Shown here in pieces: positions 35,779-45,937 of a DNA stretch of 64,000 nt (the stretch's first letter is position 1; each line of letters starts with the position of its first letter). A model generated the notes under the pieces. The model searched no databases. It was not told the DNA's origin and saw nothing but the letters and a program-made list of their open reading frames with translations. The stretch is from Actinomadura graeca (GTDB lineage: Bacteria > Actinomycetota > Actinomycetes > Streptosporangiales > Streptosporangiaceae). Location: the NCBI RefSeq assembly GCF_019175365.1, contig NZ_CP059572.1, forward strand, positions 4,402,001 to 4,466,000. Direction: 5' to 3'. The position numbers were made by a program, and so were the translations under genes.

Positions 35779-35784
35779 AGGTTA
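35779..35784 (-). promoter_or_regulatory. -10 box TAACCT of a leaderless transcript
   Basis: On the minus strand TAACCT lies six bases before GTG 35772. It overlaps the end of the dedA coding region. Confidence 0.4.
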
Positions 35785-36525
35785 GCGATAACTGTCACCG
35801 CTGAGCGACGGACGTGACTCTTCAGAGCCATTCTTATTCGTACCGTTGTGCTTTGCACCCTTGTGGGAGGATCCGCGTCCCTTCATGATCTCTCGCACGA
35901 TGGGGATCACCGACAGCACCAGGATCACGGCGACACCGGGAAGGATGTAGCGCTCGACGTCGGGCACCTCGGAGCCGAGGAAGTGGCCGAGCAGGAACAG
36001 GGCGTCGGTCCAGATGACGCCGCCGACGACGTTCCAGACGAAGAACTTGCGGGTGTCCATGCCGAGCATCCCGGCGAGCGGGTTGAGGAACGTCCGCACG
36101 ATCGGGATGAACCGCGCCAGCACGACCGCCCTGGCCGGGCCGAACCGGTTGAAGTAGTACTCGGCCTTCTCCACCCACTCCTGCCGGAAGATCTTGGAGT
36201 CGGGGCGTTCGAAGAGCCTGCGGCCGTACCGCGCGCCGAGCCAGTGCCCGAGCTGCGCGCCGGTGATCGCCGCGACCGGGCCGCCGACCAGCAGCCACGG
36301 CAGCGACAGCGGCTGGAACTCCTGCCCGTTGACGGTCGAGACCGCCGTGAGGATCCCCGCCGTGAACAGCAGCGAGTCGCCCGGCAGGATGCAGCCGATC
36401 AGCAGTCCGGTCTCCGCGAAGATGATGGCGAGGACGCCGATCGTCGCGAACGTGCCGAACAGCTGCAGCCACGCGGTCGGGTGCAGCCACTCGGTGATGT
36501 CCAGGGGAAGGGTCGTGAGATCCAC
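35782..36525 (-). CDS. DedA-family membrane protein
   Basis: The 247-residue protein has about five membrane segments and the DedA signatures 'GCILPGDSLLFTAGIL', 'GARYGRRLFERPDSKIF' and 'RFIPIVRTFLNPLAGMLGM'. DedA/SNARE-associated proteins are proton-coupled transporters or phospholipid flippases. The C-terminus is charged and Asn/Ser-rich. GTG 36525 is chosen because TACGCT lies six bases ahead. A longer frame to 36582 would add an Arg-rich leader. Confidence 0.85.
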   Translation of the reverse strand: MDLTTLPLDITEWLHPTAWLQLFGTFATIGVLAIIFAETGLLIGCILPGDSLLFTAGILTAVSTVNGQEFQPLSLPWLLVGGPVAAITGAQLGHWLGARYGRRLFERPDSKIFRQEWVEKAEYYFNRFGPARAVVLARFIPIVRTFLNPLAGMLGMDTRKFFVWNVVGGVIWTDALFLLGHFLGSEVPDVERYILPGVAVILVLSVIPIVREIMKGRGSSHKGAKHNGTNKNGSEESRPSLSGDSYR

Positions 36526-36531
36526 ACAGCG

Positions 36532-36537
36532 AGCGTA
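36532..36537 (-). promoter_or_regulatory. -10 box TACGCT of leaderless dedA
   Basis: TACGCT on the minus strand lies six bases before GTG 36525. No SD is present. Confidence 0.45.
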
Positions 36538-36607
36538 CCCGTCCCGTCGCCGCGGAAAGGCGGGAAACCGCACCTGACGCACCGTTCCGACACCCGTGAA
36601 CAGCGGG

Positions 36608-36636
36608 CTGACGGACGCACGGCGATTCGGGATACT
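36608..36636 (+). promoter_or_regulatory. Possible fba promoter
   Basis: CTGACG (36608-36613), a 17-base spacer and GATACT (36631-36636) form a sigma-70-like pair in the 322-base interval between dedA and fba. The leader would be about 205 bases. Confidence 0.4.
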
Positions 36637-36847
36637 GATGGTTCCGCGGAGACCGGGATCGAGGGACGGATTCCGGCCGACGCGGCGCCCCTGTGGAGCG
36701 GGCGGCCCTCACAACGAGATACTGACCCTGGACGGCATGCCCTGCCCGGACCGTGTGACCAGGGCACTCACCTGGGTACGCGGTCGACGGGTGCTACCGC
36801 CCGGCCGGATGCCCGGCGGCACCGCTGCGTATGAAAGGACGCTGACA

Positions 36848-37870
36848 ATGCCCATCGCAACGCCCGAGGTCTACGCGGAGATGCTCGACCGTGCCAAGCG
36901 GGACGGTTTCGCCTACCCCGCCATCAACGTGACGTCCAGCCAGACGCTGAACGCCGCGCTGCGCGGGTTCGCCGATGCCGAGAGCGACGGGATCGTCCAG
37001 GTGTCCACCGGAGGCGCCGAGTACCTCTCCGGCTCCACGGTGAAGGACATGGTCACCGGCGCCACCGCACTCGCCGAGTACGCCCGCGTCGTCGCCGCCA
37101 AGTACCCGGTGAACATCGCCCTGCACACCGACCACTGTCCCAAGGACAAGCTGGACGGCTTCATGCGCCCGCTGATCAAGATCTCGCAGGAGCGGGTGGC
37201 GCGCGGTGAGGAGCCGCTGTTCCAGTCCCACATGTGGGACGGCTCCGCCGTGCCGCTGGAGGAGAACCTGGAGATCGCCGCCGCCCTCCTCGAAGAGTGC
37301 GCCAAGGCCCGCATCATCATGGAGATGGAGATCGGCGTGGTCGGCGGCGAGGAGGACGGCGTCGCCAACGAGATCAACGAGAAGCTCTACACCACCCCCG
37401 GCGACGCCATCGCCACCGCCGAGGCCGTCGGCATCGGCGAGAAGGGCCACTACATCCTCGCCGCGACGTTCGGGAACGTGCACGGCGTCTACAAGCCCGG
37501 CTCCGTCAAGCTCCGCCCGGAGGTCCTGAAGGAGATCCAGGACGCGGTCGGCGCCAAGTACGGCAAGGAGAAGCCGTTCGACCTGGTGTTCCACGGCGGC
37601 TCCGGCTCCACCCTGGAGGAGATCCGCGAGGCCGTCTCCTACGGCGTCATCAAGATGAACGTCGACACCGACACCCAGTACGCCTTCACCCGCCCGGTCG
37701 CCGACCACATGCTGCGCAACTACGACGGCGTGCTGAAGGTCGACGGCGAGGTCGGCAACAAGAAGCAGTACGACCCGCGCTCCTGGGGCAAGGCCGCCGA
37801 GGCCGGCATGGCCGCGCGTGTCGTCGAGGCCGCCGAGCACCTCCAGTCCGCCGGCAAGAAGCTCAAGTGA
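36848..37870 (+). CDS. fba: Class II fructose-bisphosphate aldolase
   Basis: The 340-residue zinc aldolase splits fructose 1,6-bisphosphate in glycolysis and makes it in gluconeogenesis. Zinc and catalytic signatures are 'NIALHTDHCPKDKLDGFMRP', 'EMEIGVVGGEEDGV', 'AATFGNVHGVYKPG' and 'DLVFHGGSGSTLEEIREAVS'. Start ATG 36848 has AAAGGA eight bases upstream. The open frame before it is not coding. A strong terminator follows. Confidence 0.97.
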   Translation: MPIATPEVYAEMLDRAKRDGFAYPAINVTSSQTLNAALRGFADAESDGIVQVSTGGAEYLSGSTVKDMVTGATALAEYARVVAAKYPVNIALHTDHCPKDKLDGFMRPLIKISQERVARGEEPLFQSHMWDGSAVPLEENLEIAAALLEECAKARIIMEMEIGVVGGEEDGVANEINEKLYTTPGDAIATAEAVGIGEKGHYILAATFGNVHGVYKPGSVKLRPEVLKEIQDAVGAKYGKEKPFDLVFHGGSGSTLEEIREAVSYGVIKMNVDTDTQYAFTRPVADHMLRNYDGVLKVDGEVGNKKQYDPRSWGKAAEAGMAARVVEAAEHLQSAGKKLK

Positions 37871-37876
37871 CCTCGC

Positions 37877-37903
37877 GGGGCCCGGACGGACCGTCCGGGC
37901 CCC
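37877..37903 (+). terminator. Terminator after fba with tandem GGGCCCC repeats
   Basis: GGGGCCCGGAC (37877-37887) and GTCCGGGCCCC (37893-37903) form an eleven-base stem with a GGACC loop. It is followed by three more CCGGGCCCC-type units up to about 37936. Confidence 0.65.
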
Positions 37904-37958
37904 TTCCGGGCCCCTTCCGGGCCCCTTTCGGGCCCCGCGGCTCACCGCGGGTCTCCGG

Positions 37959-37964
37959 TAGCCT
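37959..37964 (+). promoter_or_regulatory. -10 box TAGCCT of a leaderless transcript
   Basis: TAGCCT ends seven bases before GTG 37972. No SD is visible. Confidence 0.45.
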
Positions 37965-37971
37965 CGAAAAC

Positions 37972-38412
37972 GTGGCACTGCCCCGCACCTACGAGTCGCA
38001 GAACTGCTCGATCGCCCGTTCCCTGGAGGTCGTGGGCGACCGCTGGACCCTGCTCGTGATCCGCAGCGCCTTCGAGGGCGTCCGCCGCTTCGACGACTTC
38101 CAGGCCGCGCTCGGCGTGGCCCGCAACGTCCTGACCGAACGCCTCACCCGCCTCTGCGACGAGGGCGTCATGCGCCGCGTCCCCTACCAGGACCGCCCGG
38201 AGCGCTTCGAGTACCGCCTCACCCGCAAGGGCGTCGAACTGTGGCCCGCCATGATGACACTCCTCATGTGGGGCGACCGCCACTACGCCCCTGACGGCCC
38301 ACCCCTCGTCATAGGCCACCAGGGCTGCCCCGGCGCCCTGACCCCCCGCTTCACCTGCGACACCTGCGACGCCCCCCTGGGCCCTGGGGACGTCGAGCCG
38401 AGGGGCGTCTAA
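37972..38412 (+). CDS. HxlR-family transcriptional regulator
   Basis: The 146-residue protein has a winged helix of the HxlR type: 'CSIARSLEVVGDRWTLLVI', 'RRFDDFQAALGVARNVLTER', 'LTRLCDEGVMRRVPYQDRPE' and 'YRLTRKGVELWPAMMTLLMW'. N-terminal Cys11 could be a redox sensor, as in HxlR/HypR relatives. A second cysteine pair lies near the end ('CDTCDAPLG'). The target is not evident. Confidence 0.88.
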   Translation: MALPRTYESQNCSIARSLEVVGDRWTLLVIRSAFEGVRRFDDFQAALGVARNVLTERLTRLCDEGVMRRVPYQDRPERFEYRLTRKGVELWPAMMTLLMWGDRHYAPDGPPLVIGHQGCPGALTPRFTCDTCDAPLGPGDVEPRGV

Positions 38413-38623
38413 CCCGTCGTCCAAGGCTGCTTCTTGGGTGGCCGTCGTGCGTGCCGCTTCTGCCTGGTGGGCGTGGCGTTCAGTGGTGGGACAGGTGCCC
38501 GGCCAGGAGCGGGCGCGCCCTCGCTGGGATGGTGCCGCGGTGAGAAGGCCGTCGACTGGGGGAACAGAAGGCGGATTCCGCCCGGTCGTCCAGGTTCTGG
38601 CGCATGGACGCCCGGCAACGCGG

Positions 38624-38670
38624 GTTGCTTGATGCAACTTTGTTCGGTGCAATGAGTTGCATGACGCAAC
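38624..38670. promoter_or_regulatory. Two GTTGC-N5-GCAAC operator-like palindromes
   Basis: GTTGC-TTGAT-GCAAC (38624-38638) and GTTGC-ATGAC-GCAAC (38656-38670) are spaced 32 bases centre to centre, about three helical turns. A further GCAAC half-site lies at 38615-38619. They precede the GTG at 38688. Confidence 0.6.
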
Positions 38671-38687
38671 TGGGTGAGGGTGGTGCG

Positions 38688-39209
38688 GTGCGGCTCGCTT
38701 CGCCGCTGCCAGGGTGGCCTTGGGTGCCGACCTTGGAGGACGTGCGGATCCGGCCGTATGGGGTGGGGGATCGGGAGCGGTTGCGGCGGATGTCGGATCA
38801 TCTGTCCAAGGCCAGTCTCTACACGCGGTACTTCGCGGGGACGCCGCGGATCCCGGACCATCACGTCCGGGCGATGGACCGGCTCGACCACTGGGACCGG
38901 GAGGCCATGGTCGCCTTGCTGGCGGGGGAGATCATCGGGCTCGCCGAGTACATCCGGGACGTCCGGTGGACGTGGCGGGCGGAGATCGCGGTCATGGTGG
39001 CCGATCCCTGGCAGCGGCGCGGGATCGGCGGACGGCTGGTGGCCGATCTCGCCGGGCTGGCCGGGCGGCGGGGGGTCACCGAGTTCGTCGCGGACGTCAT
39101 CCCGACCAACCGGGAGGCGCTGCGGGCCATCGGCGGGGCGTGGCCCGCGGCGGCGTCCTGGACGGCGGAGGGCGCCGCGCGGTTCCGGTTGCCGCTGCCG
39201 ATGCCGTGA
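38688..39209 (+). CDS. GNAT-family N-acetyltransferase
   Basis: The 173-residue protein carries the GNAT core: 'VRIRPYGVGDRERLRRMSDH', 'EIAVMVADPWQRRGIGGRLV' (acetyl-CoA-binding R-x-x-G-x-G) and 'FVADVIPTNREALRAIGGAW'. Substrate is unknown. GTG 38688 has GAGGG seven bases ahead and leaves two palindromes upstream as operators. In-frame ATGs at 38604, 38652 and 38661 would place the palindromes inside the gene. Confidence 0.75.
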   Translation: MRLASPLPGWPWVPTLEDVRIRPYGVGDRERLRRMSDHLSKASLYTRYFAGTPRIPDHHVRAMDRLDHWDREAMVALLAGEIIGLAEYIRDVRWTWRAEIAVMVADPWQRRGIGGRLVADLAGLAGRRGVTEFVADVIPTNREALRAIGGAWPAAASWTAEGAARFRLPLPMP

Positions 39210-39252
39210 ACACGCACGCCACCCGGGTTGATGCGGACGGGCCGCGCCGACT

Positions 39253-39258
39253 TACGAT
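39253..39258 (+). promoter_or_regulatory. -10 box TACGAT of a leaderless transcript
   Basis: TACGAT ends seven bases before ATG 39266. It overlaps an earlier in-frame ATG at 39257, so the later ATG is preferred. Confidence 0.5.
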
Positions 39259-39265
39259 GACCCGC

Positions 39266-39676
39266 ATGACCCAGAACCTGCTCGGCGGCCTGCCTCCGAC
39301 CGAACTGCCGGACAACGCCGAGGCCCGCGAGGCCCTGGAGAACGGCGTGGACCCGTTCGAGGTGGCCGCGCGCCACCCGGACCACCCGGGGGCGTGGGCC
39401 GAGCTGTCCGACCGCGCCTTCGCCAGGGGCGGTGTGATCGACTCCTACGCCTTCGCGCGCACCGGCTACCACCGCGGCCTCGACCAGCTGCGCCGGGCCG
39501 GATGGAGGGGGCAGGGTCCGATCCCGTGGGAGCACGAGCCGAACCGGGGGTTCCTGCGGGCGCTGCACGCGCTCGGGCGGGCCGCCGCCGCCATCGGCGA
39601 GGACGACGAGGCCGAGCGGTGCAAGACGTTCCTGCGCGACAGCAGCGCCACGGCGGCCGACGAACTCGGCGGCTGA
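39266..39676 (+). CDS. DUF3151-family protein
   Basis: The 136-residue protein belongs to DUF3151, conserved in actinobacteria. Hallmarks are 'AREALENGVDPFEVAARHPD', 'AWAELSDRAFARGGVIDSYA', 'FARTGYHRGLDQLRRAGWRG' and 'GFLRALHALGRAAAAIGEDD'. It is helical and soluble, with no known activity. It starts 56 bases after the GNAT gene but has its own probable leaderless promoter. Confidence 0.88.
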   Translation: MTQNLLGGLPPTELPDNAEAREALENGVDPFEVAARHPDHPGAWAELSDRAFARGGVIDSYAFARTGYHRGLDQLRRAGWRGQGPIPWEHEPNRGFLRALHALGRAAAAIGEDDEAERCKTFLRDSSATAADELGG

Positions 39677-39813
39677 CGCACCTCGGCACGCGGCATTCAG
39701 CGGGGTTACGGGGGCCCTCCCGGTCGAAACGGCGGCGTACATATAGCCGCTTCGTTATGCCCTTCTGCGAAAGAAGCATTAGTCAGGTATGAGCCCTGGT
39801 CACAAGATGGTCT

Positions 39814-39832
39814 GCATCACACCCACTGATGC
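39814..39832. promoter_or_regulatory. Inverted repeat before the monooxygenase gene
   Basis: GCATC (39814-39818) and GATGC (39828-39832) are separated by nine bases and lie 24 bases before GTG 39856. Upstream (39735-39790) the DNA is unusually AT-rich for this window, fitting a promoter. It is a possible operator for the catabolic unit. Confidence 0.35.
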
Positions 39833-39855
39833 CGCACCGACCGGGAGGACCGACC

Positions 39856-41013
39856 GTGGCGCCGAGGAAGACCGCGGAAGTGATCGGGGCCGGCCTGGCC
39901 GGGCTCACCGCAGCGACCGCGCTGGCCCAGCGAGGCTGGTCGGTGCGCCTGCACGAGCGCGACTCCGAGATCCGCGCGATCGGCGCCGGCATCTACGTGT
40001 GGGGCAACGGGCTGGCCACGCTTGAGGCGCTCGGCCTGTACGAGGAGGCCGCGTTCAACGCGCACGTCGGCCCGGTGCTGGAGACGCGCGACCACCGCGG
40101 CCGCGTGGTGGAGGAGGTGCCGATCAACGGCCCCGGCCAGGCCCGGGTGCTCACGATCATGCGGGACCGCCTGATCGGCACACTGATCGGCGGTGCCGAG
40201 AAGGCCGGTGTGGAGATCCGCACCGGCTCGGAGGTCCTGGAGGCGGGCCCCGACGGCCGGGTCGTCACGCGTTCCGGCGAGACGGCCCGCGCCGACGTGG
40301 TGCTCGCGGCGGACGGGGTGAACTCCCGCATCCGCGGCCAGTACGACATCGTCGCCCACCGCGCCCCGGCGAGGCAGGGCGCGACCCGGCTCACGGTGCC
40401 CCGGGCGCCCGGGTTCGTCCCTGAAGGGGACGAGGGCAAGTACATCGAGTACTTCAGCGGACGGCGCCGCGTCCTGTACACGCCGAGCAGCGAGAGCAGC
40501 CTGTACGTCGCGCTGGTCGCCGACGAGCGGGACCGGCCCGCGAGCCGCATACCGGTCGACACCATGGCGTGGATCCGGTCGTTCCCCCACCTGGAGGCCC
40601 TGCTCAGCGCGTGCGCGGGGGTCCCGGGACGGTGGGACACCTTCCAGTTCCTCACGCTCACCCGCTGGTCCATGGGCAGGCTGGCGTTCCTCGGGGACGC
40701 GGCGCACGCGCAGCCGCCCTACCTCGGCCAGGGCGGCGGCTGCGCGATGATGAGCGCCCTCGGCCTGGCCGACGCCCTCAGCGGCTCCGACGCGCCCGTC
40801 GACCAGGCGCTCCGCGACTGGGAGTACGCCGAACGGCCCACCGTCGAGCACACCCAGCGCTGGTCCCACCGGCTCGGCCGGCTCAACTACGTCCCGGACG
40901 CCGCCCGCGCGTCCCTGCTGAAGGCGAGCGGGCACCTGCCGCGTCTGGGCGCGTCCCGGCTGCGGGCGGCCCTGACGGTCCCGACCGGCGCGGGCCGGTT
41001 CGCGGGCAACTGA
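39856..41013 (+). CDS. FAD-dependent monooxygenase, candidate quinolone 3-hydroxylase
   Basis: The 385-residue flavoprotein hydroxylase has 'EVIGAGLAGLTAATALAQRG' (FAD binding), 'LAADGVNSRIR' (DG motif) and 'FLGDAAHAQPPYLGQGGG' (GD motif). The fold is that of PqsH/AqdB and 4-hydroxybenzoate hydroxylase. Ten bases downstream is a HOD/AqdC-type 2,4-dioxygenase, so by analogy with aqdB-aqdC it may add the 3-hydroxyl group that the dioxygenase needs. That substrate is inferred. GTG 39856 has GGAGG eight bases upstream. An ATG at 39829 lies in poorer context. Confidence 0.8.
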   Translation: MAPRKTAEVIGAGLAGLTAATALAQRGWSVRLHERDSEIRAIGAGIYVWGNGLATLEALGLYEEAAFNAHVGPVLETRDHRGRVVEEVPINGPGQARVLTIMRDRLIGTLIGGAEKAGVEIRTGSEVLEAGPDGRVVTRSGETARADVVLAADGVNSRIRGQYDIVAHRAPARQGATRLTVPRAPGFVPEGDEGKYIEYFSGRRRVLYTPSSESSLYVALVADERDRPASRIPVDTMAWIRSFPHLEALLSACAGVPGRWDTFQFLTLTRWSMGRLAFLGDAAHAQPPYLGQGGGCAMMSALGLADALSGSDAPVDQALRDWEYAERPTVEHTQRWSHRLGRLNYVPDAARASLLKASGHLPRLGASRLRAALTVPTGAGRFAGN

Positions 41014-41022
41014 GAGGAACGC

Positions 41023-41838
41023 ATGACCTCGACCCACCTGACGACGATCTGGATCGGCGGCAACCCGATCACCTACGTGGACCAGGGGCCGCGGGACGCG
41101 CCCGCCGTCGTCCTGCTGAGCGGCTGGTGCCAGGACCACCGGCTGTTCGACCGGCTCGTCCCGTTCCTGAGCGACGACCTTCGCGTCGTGTGCGTCGACT
41201 GGCGCGGGCACGGCGTGGACCGTTCCCCCGTCCCCGATTTCGGCTACCGCGAGCAGGCCGCCGACACCATCGCCGTCCTGGACGACCTCGGCATCGACCG
41301 GTTCCTCCCGCTGTCGCATTCGCACGGGGGCTGGGCGCTCATGGAGATCGCCGAACGCGTCGGCGCCGGGCGGGTGCCGCGGATCCTCCTCGTCGACTGG
41401 CTGATGACTCCCCCGGCACCGGGGTTCGCCGCAGGGCTCGCCGCCATCCAGGACCCGTCCCGATGGGTCGAGGGCAGGCAGGACCTGTACGACGTGTGGA
41501 CGAACGGCCACGACCACGAACGCGTGCGGCGCCACCTGGACGAGGAGATGTCCGGCTTCGGCTTCGAGATGTGGGCCCGTTCCTGCCGGGTCATCGCCGA
41601 CGCCTACGCCGAGTTCGGCTCGCCGCTCCAGCGGATGGCCGGGCTCACCGAGCCCCGTCCGATCAAGCATCTGTTCTCCCAGCCCACCGACCCCGCCTAC
41701 GAGCGCGCACAGATCGACTTCCGCGCCCGGCACCCGTGGTTCGACCACCACATGCTCGGCGGCCCGACGCATTTCCCGACCCTCGACGTCCCCGACAAGG
41801 TCGCCGCCGAGATCCGCGGACACCTCGTCCGGGACTGA
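41023..41838 (+). CDS. Cofactor-free 2,4-dioxygenase (HOD/AqdC type)
   Basis: The 271-residue alpha/beta-hydrolase-fold protein resembles 1H-3-hydroxy-4-oxoquinaldine 2,4-dioxygenase and AqdC, which open the pyridone ring of 3-hydroxy-4(1H)-quinolones with O2 and release CO. The active-site residues fall one position from those of HOD: S100 in 'SHSHGGW' (HOD S101), D125 in 'LLVDWLM' (D126) and H250 in 'GPTHFPTLD' (H251). 'SGWCQDHRLFD' and 'FEMWARSCRVIADAYAEFGS' also match. ATG follows AGAGGAAC. It sits ten bases after the flavin monooxygenase, with an MFS gene 100 bases downstream. Confidence 0.82.
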   Translation: MTSTHLTTIWIGGNPITYVDQGPRDAPAVVLLSGWCQDHRLFDRLVPFLSDDLRVVCVDWRGHGVDRSPVPDFGYREQAADTIAVLDDLGIDRFLPLSHSHGGWALMEIAERVGAGRVPRILLVDWLMTPPAPGFAAGLAAIQDPSRWVEGRQDLYDVWTNGHDHERVRRHLDEEMSGFGFEMWARSCRVIADAYAEFGSPLQRMAGLTEPRPIKHLFSQPTDPAYERAQIDFRARHPWFDHHMLGGPTHFPTLDVPDKVAAEIRGHLVRD

Positions 41839-41938
41839 CCCACCCGCGCTCCCCACCACGCGGACGCCCTGACGGAGCCGGCCGGCTTCAGGCATCCGAA
41901 CCGCTCACCTGCCGTTCCGTCCCCGCAAGGAGCCCACC

Positions 41939-43234
41939 ATGCGCGACCACGATCCGACCATGCCCGAAAACGACCCGCCGTCGGCCCGATGGGCGATGCT
42001 GGCGATCGTCTCCGCCGGTTTCATCGCGATGACCATCAACTGGTTCGACATCTCCACCGGCTTCCCGGCGATCGGGAAGGAGTTCGACAAGGCGATCCCG
42101 GACGTCGCGTTCCTCATCTCGGTGTTCGTCGCGGCGTACGGCATCCTGCACATCCCGGGCGGGCTCCTCGCCACCAAGTGGGGCCTGCGGCGGACGCTCG
42201 CGCTCGGCCTGGCGATCGAGGCGGCGGGGGCGCTGCTGTCGGCCACGTCGACGTCGTTCGCGCAACTGGTGCTGTGGCGGGCCGTCGCGGGCGTCGGCGC
42301 GTCCATCTTCGCGGCGGTCGGCATCGCGGCCGTCAGCATCTGGTTCCGCGACCACCAGCACGCGCTCGCGCTCGGCATCTCCTCGGCCGCGTTCAGCGTC
42401 GGCACCGCGCTCGGCCTGTACACCTTCGCCGACATCACCGACGCCACCACGTGGCGGACGTCGGTCGTCATCGGCGGGATCCTGTGCCTGGCGGTCGCCG
42501 GGATCAGCGCGCTGTTCTTCCGCGTGCCGAAGGGCGCGGGCCCCCTCGCCGGTGCCCACCTGACGCGCGCGGGACTCCAGCAGGCCCTGTTCAACAAGGA
42601 CATCTGGCTCTACGGCCTCGCATTCTTCGGCGCGTACGGCTCCTACCTCGGCGCCTCCCAGCTGATCTCGGGGTACGGCGACGACCGTCACATCCCCGGC
42701 GGCCAGGTGGGCGCGGCCGCCTTCCTCATCGGCGTCGCCGGCGTCCCCGGCAGCATCGCCGCGGGCTGGCTCGCCGACCGCTACCTGAGCCCGCGGATCC
42801 TGTTCGCCGCCGGCGCCGTCCTGGAGGCGGTCGCGCTGGCCTGCGTCCCGCTATCCGGCCCGAACACGTTCTGGATCCCCGCGTTCGCCATCGGGTTCAT
42901 GTTCAACTTCGTCTTCGCGGTCTGGCAGACCGTCCCCGGCGGCATGAGGGGCCTCGCGCCGGAGAACATCGGCACCGCCATCGGGCTGATGCTCACGATC
43001 TCGGCCGCCGGAGGATTCGTCCTGCCCTGGGCGTTCGGGCTGATCGTGGACGGCCCCGGATACGGCGCCGCGTGGACGTTCCTGGCCGTGGTCAGCGCCG
43101 CGACCGTGGCGTTCTGCCTGCCGGCCCGCTCCGCCGCTCGCACCCCAAGGCCGAGCCGGAAGCCTGGCACCGGACGCAGCACACCCTTCCTCCGCGAAAG
43201 CACCACCCCGGCAACCGACGAACTGGGCGCCTGA
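41939..43234 (+). CDS. MFS transporter
   Basis: The 431-residue protein has about 12 membrane spans in two halves. The family loop motif is 'LLATKWGLRRTLALGL' (between helices 2 and 3) and 'GWLADRYLSPRILFAAGAVL' is in the second half. It has the appearance of the metabolite:H+ symporter or exporter group. Position after the monooxygenase/dioxygenase pair suggests uptake of, or tolerance to, their aromatic substrate. AAGGAG lies seven bases before the ATG. The C-terminal tail is basic and soluble. Confidence 0.85.
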   Translation: MRDHDPTMPENDPPSARWAMLAIVSAGFIAMTINWFDISTGFPAIGKEFDKAIPDVAFLISVFVAAYGILHIPGGLLATKWGLRRTLALGLAIEAAGALLSATSTSFAQLVLWRAVAGVGASIFAAVGIAAVSIWFRDHQHALALGISSAAFSVGTALGLYTFADITDATTWRTSVVIGGILCLAVAGISALFFRVPKGAGPLAGAHLTRAGLQQALFNKDIWLYGLAFFGAYGSYLGASQLISGYGDDRHIPGGQVGAAAFLIGVAGVPGSIAAGWLADRYLSPRILFAAGAVLEAVALACVPLSGPNTFWIPAFAIGFMFNFVFAVWQTVPGGMRGLAPENIGTAIGLMLTISAAGGFVLPWAFGLIVDGPGYGAAWTFLAVVSAATVAFCLPARSAARTPRPSRKPGTGRSTPFLRESTTPATDELGA

Positions 43235-43631
43235 GGAGACGACCTGAGCCGTCACGCGAGCGCGCTACCAGCCCGCCGGGGCTCGCCTCCGGCTTCGCCC
43301 CGGCGGGATGATCGCGAAGCGATGACGCGCTCGCCCAAGCACGGTCAAGGAGGCGAGCCGCCAGGCGAGCCTCCTTGGGCCGGGGTTGCTTAAACACCGC
43401 CGCCAGGCGAGCCTCCTTGGGCCGGGGTTGCTTAAACACCGCCGCCAGGCGAGCCTCCTTGGGCCGGGGTTGCTTAAACACCGCCGCCCGCGAGGTCGCC
43501 GACCACGTGGAGGCGCGGGTCGGGGCGTCCGGCGACGACCAGCCACCCGGAGTCGGTGGTGAGGCCGCCGTCCGGGTGCCGCGAGGCGCCCTGTGCGAGC
43601 AGGGACGCGACGAGCCGCTCCGCGGATCGGG
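43235..43631. other. Repeat-rich gene-free interval after the MFS gene
   Basis: No gene is supported. It holds GC-rich hairpins at 43270-43340, then three 42-base tandem repeats. The rest may be the lost N-terminal part of the LuxR-type pseudogene that follows. Confidence 0.5.
43359..43484. repeat. Three perfect 42-bp tandem repeats
   Basis: Units begin at 43359, 43401 and 43443, each starting CGCCAGGCGAGCCTCCTTGG and ending with GGTTGCTTAAACACCGC. The preceding CAAGGAGGC (43346-43354) can pair with the GCCTCCTTG in any unit. Not a CRISPR, as there are no spacers. Confidence 0.9.
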
Positions 43632-45878
<2,247 letters not shown>

Positions 45879-45923
45879 CCTGGCCTTTCACCCGGCGTTC
45901 ACCGGGCATCCGGTCACGGGCGG

Positions 45924-45929
45924 TAGCGT
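45924..45929 (+). promoter_or_regulatory. -10 box TAGCGT of leaderless GDPD gene
   Basis: TAGCGT ends eight bases before GTG 45938, with no SD in between. Confidence 0.45.
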
Positions 45930-45937
45930 GCGATGCC

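Noticed and set aside
39817..41895. 692-codon minus-strand frame opposite the monooxygenase and dioxygenase
   Set aside because: Arg/His/Val-rich shadow with no domains. The plus-strand enzymes carry clear motifs.
43359..43484. CRISPR array
   Set aside because: Units are directly adjacent with no unique spacers, and no cas gene is nearby.
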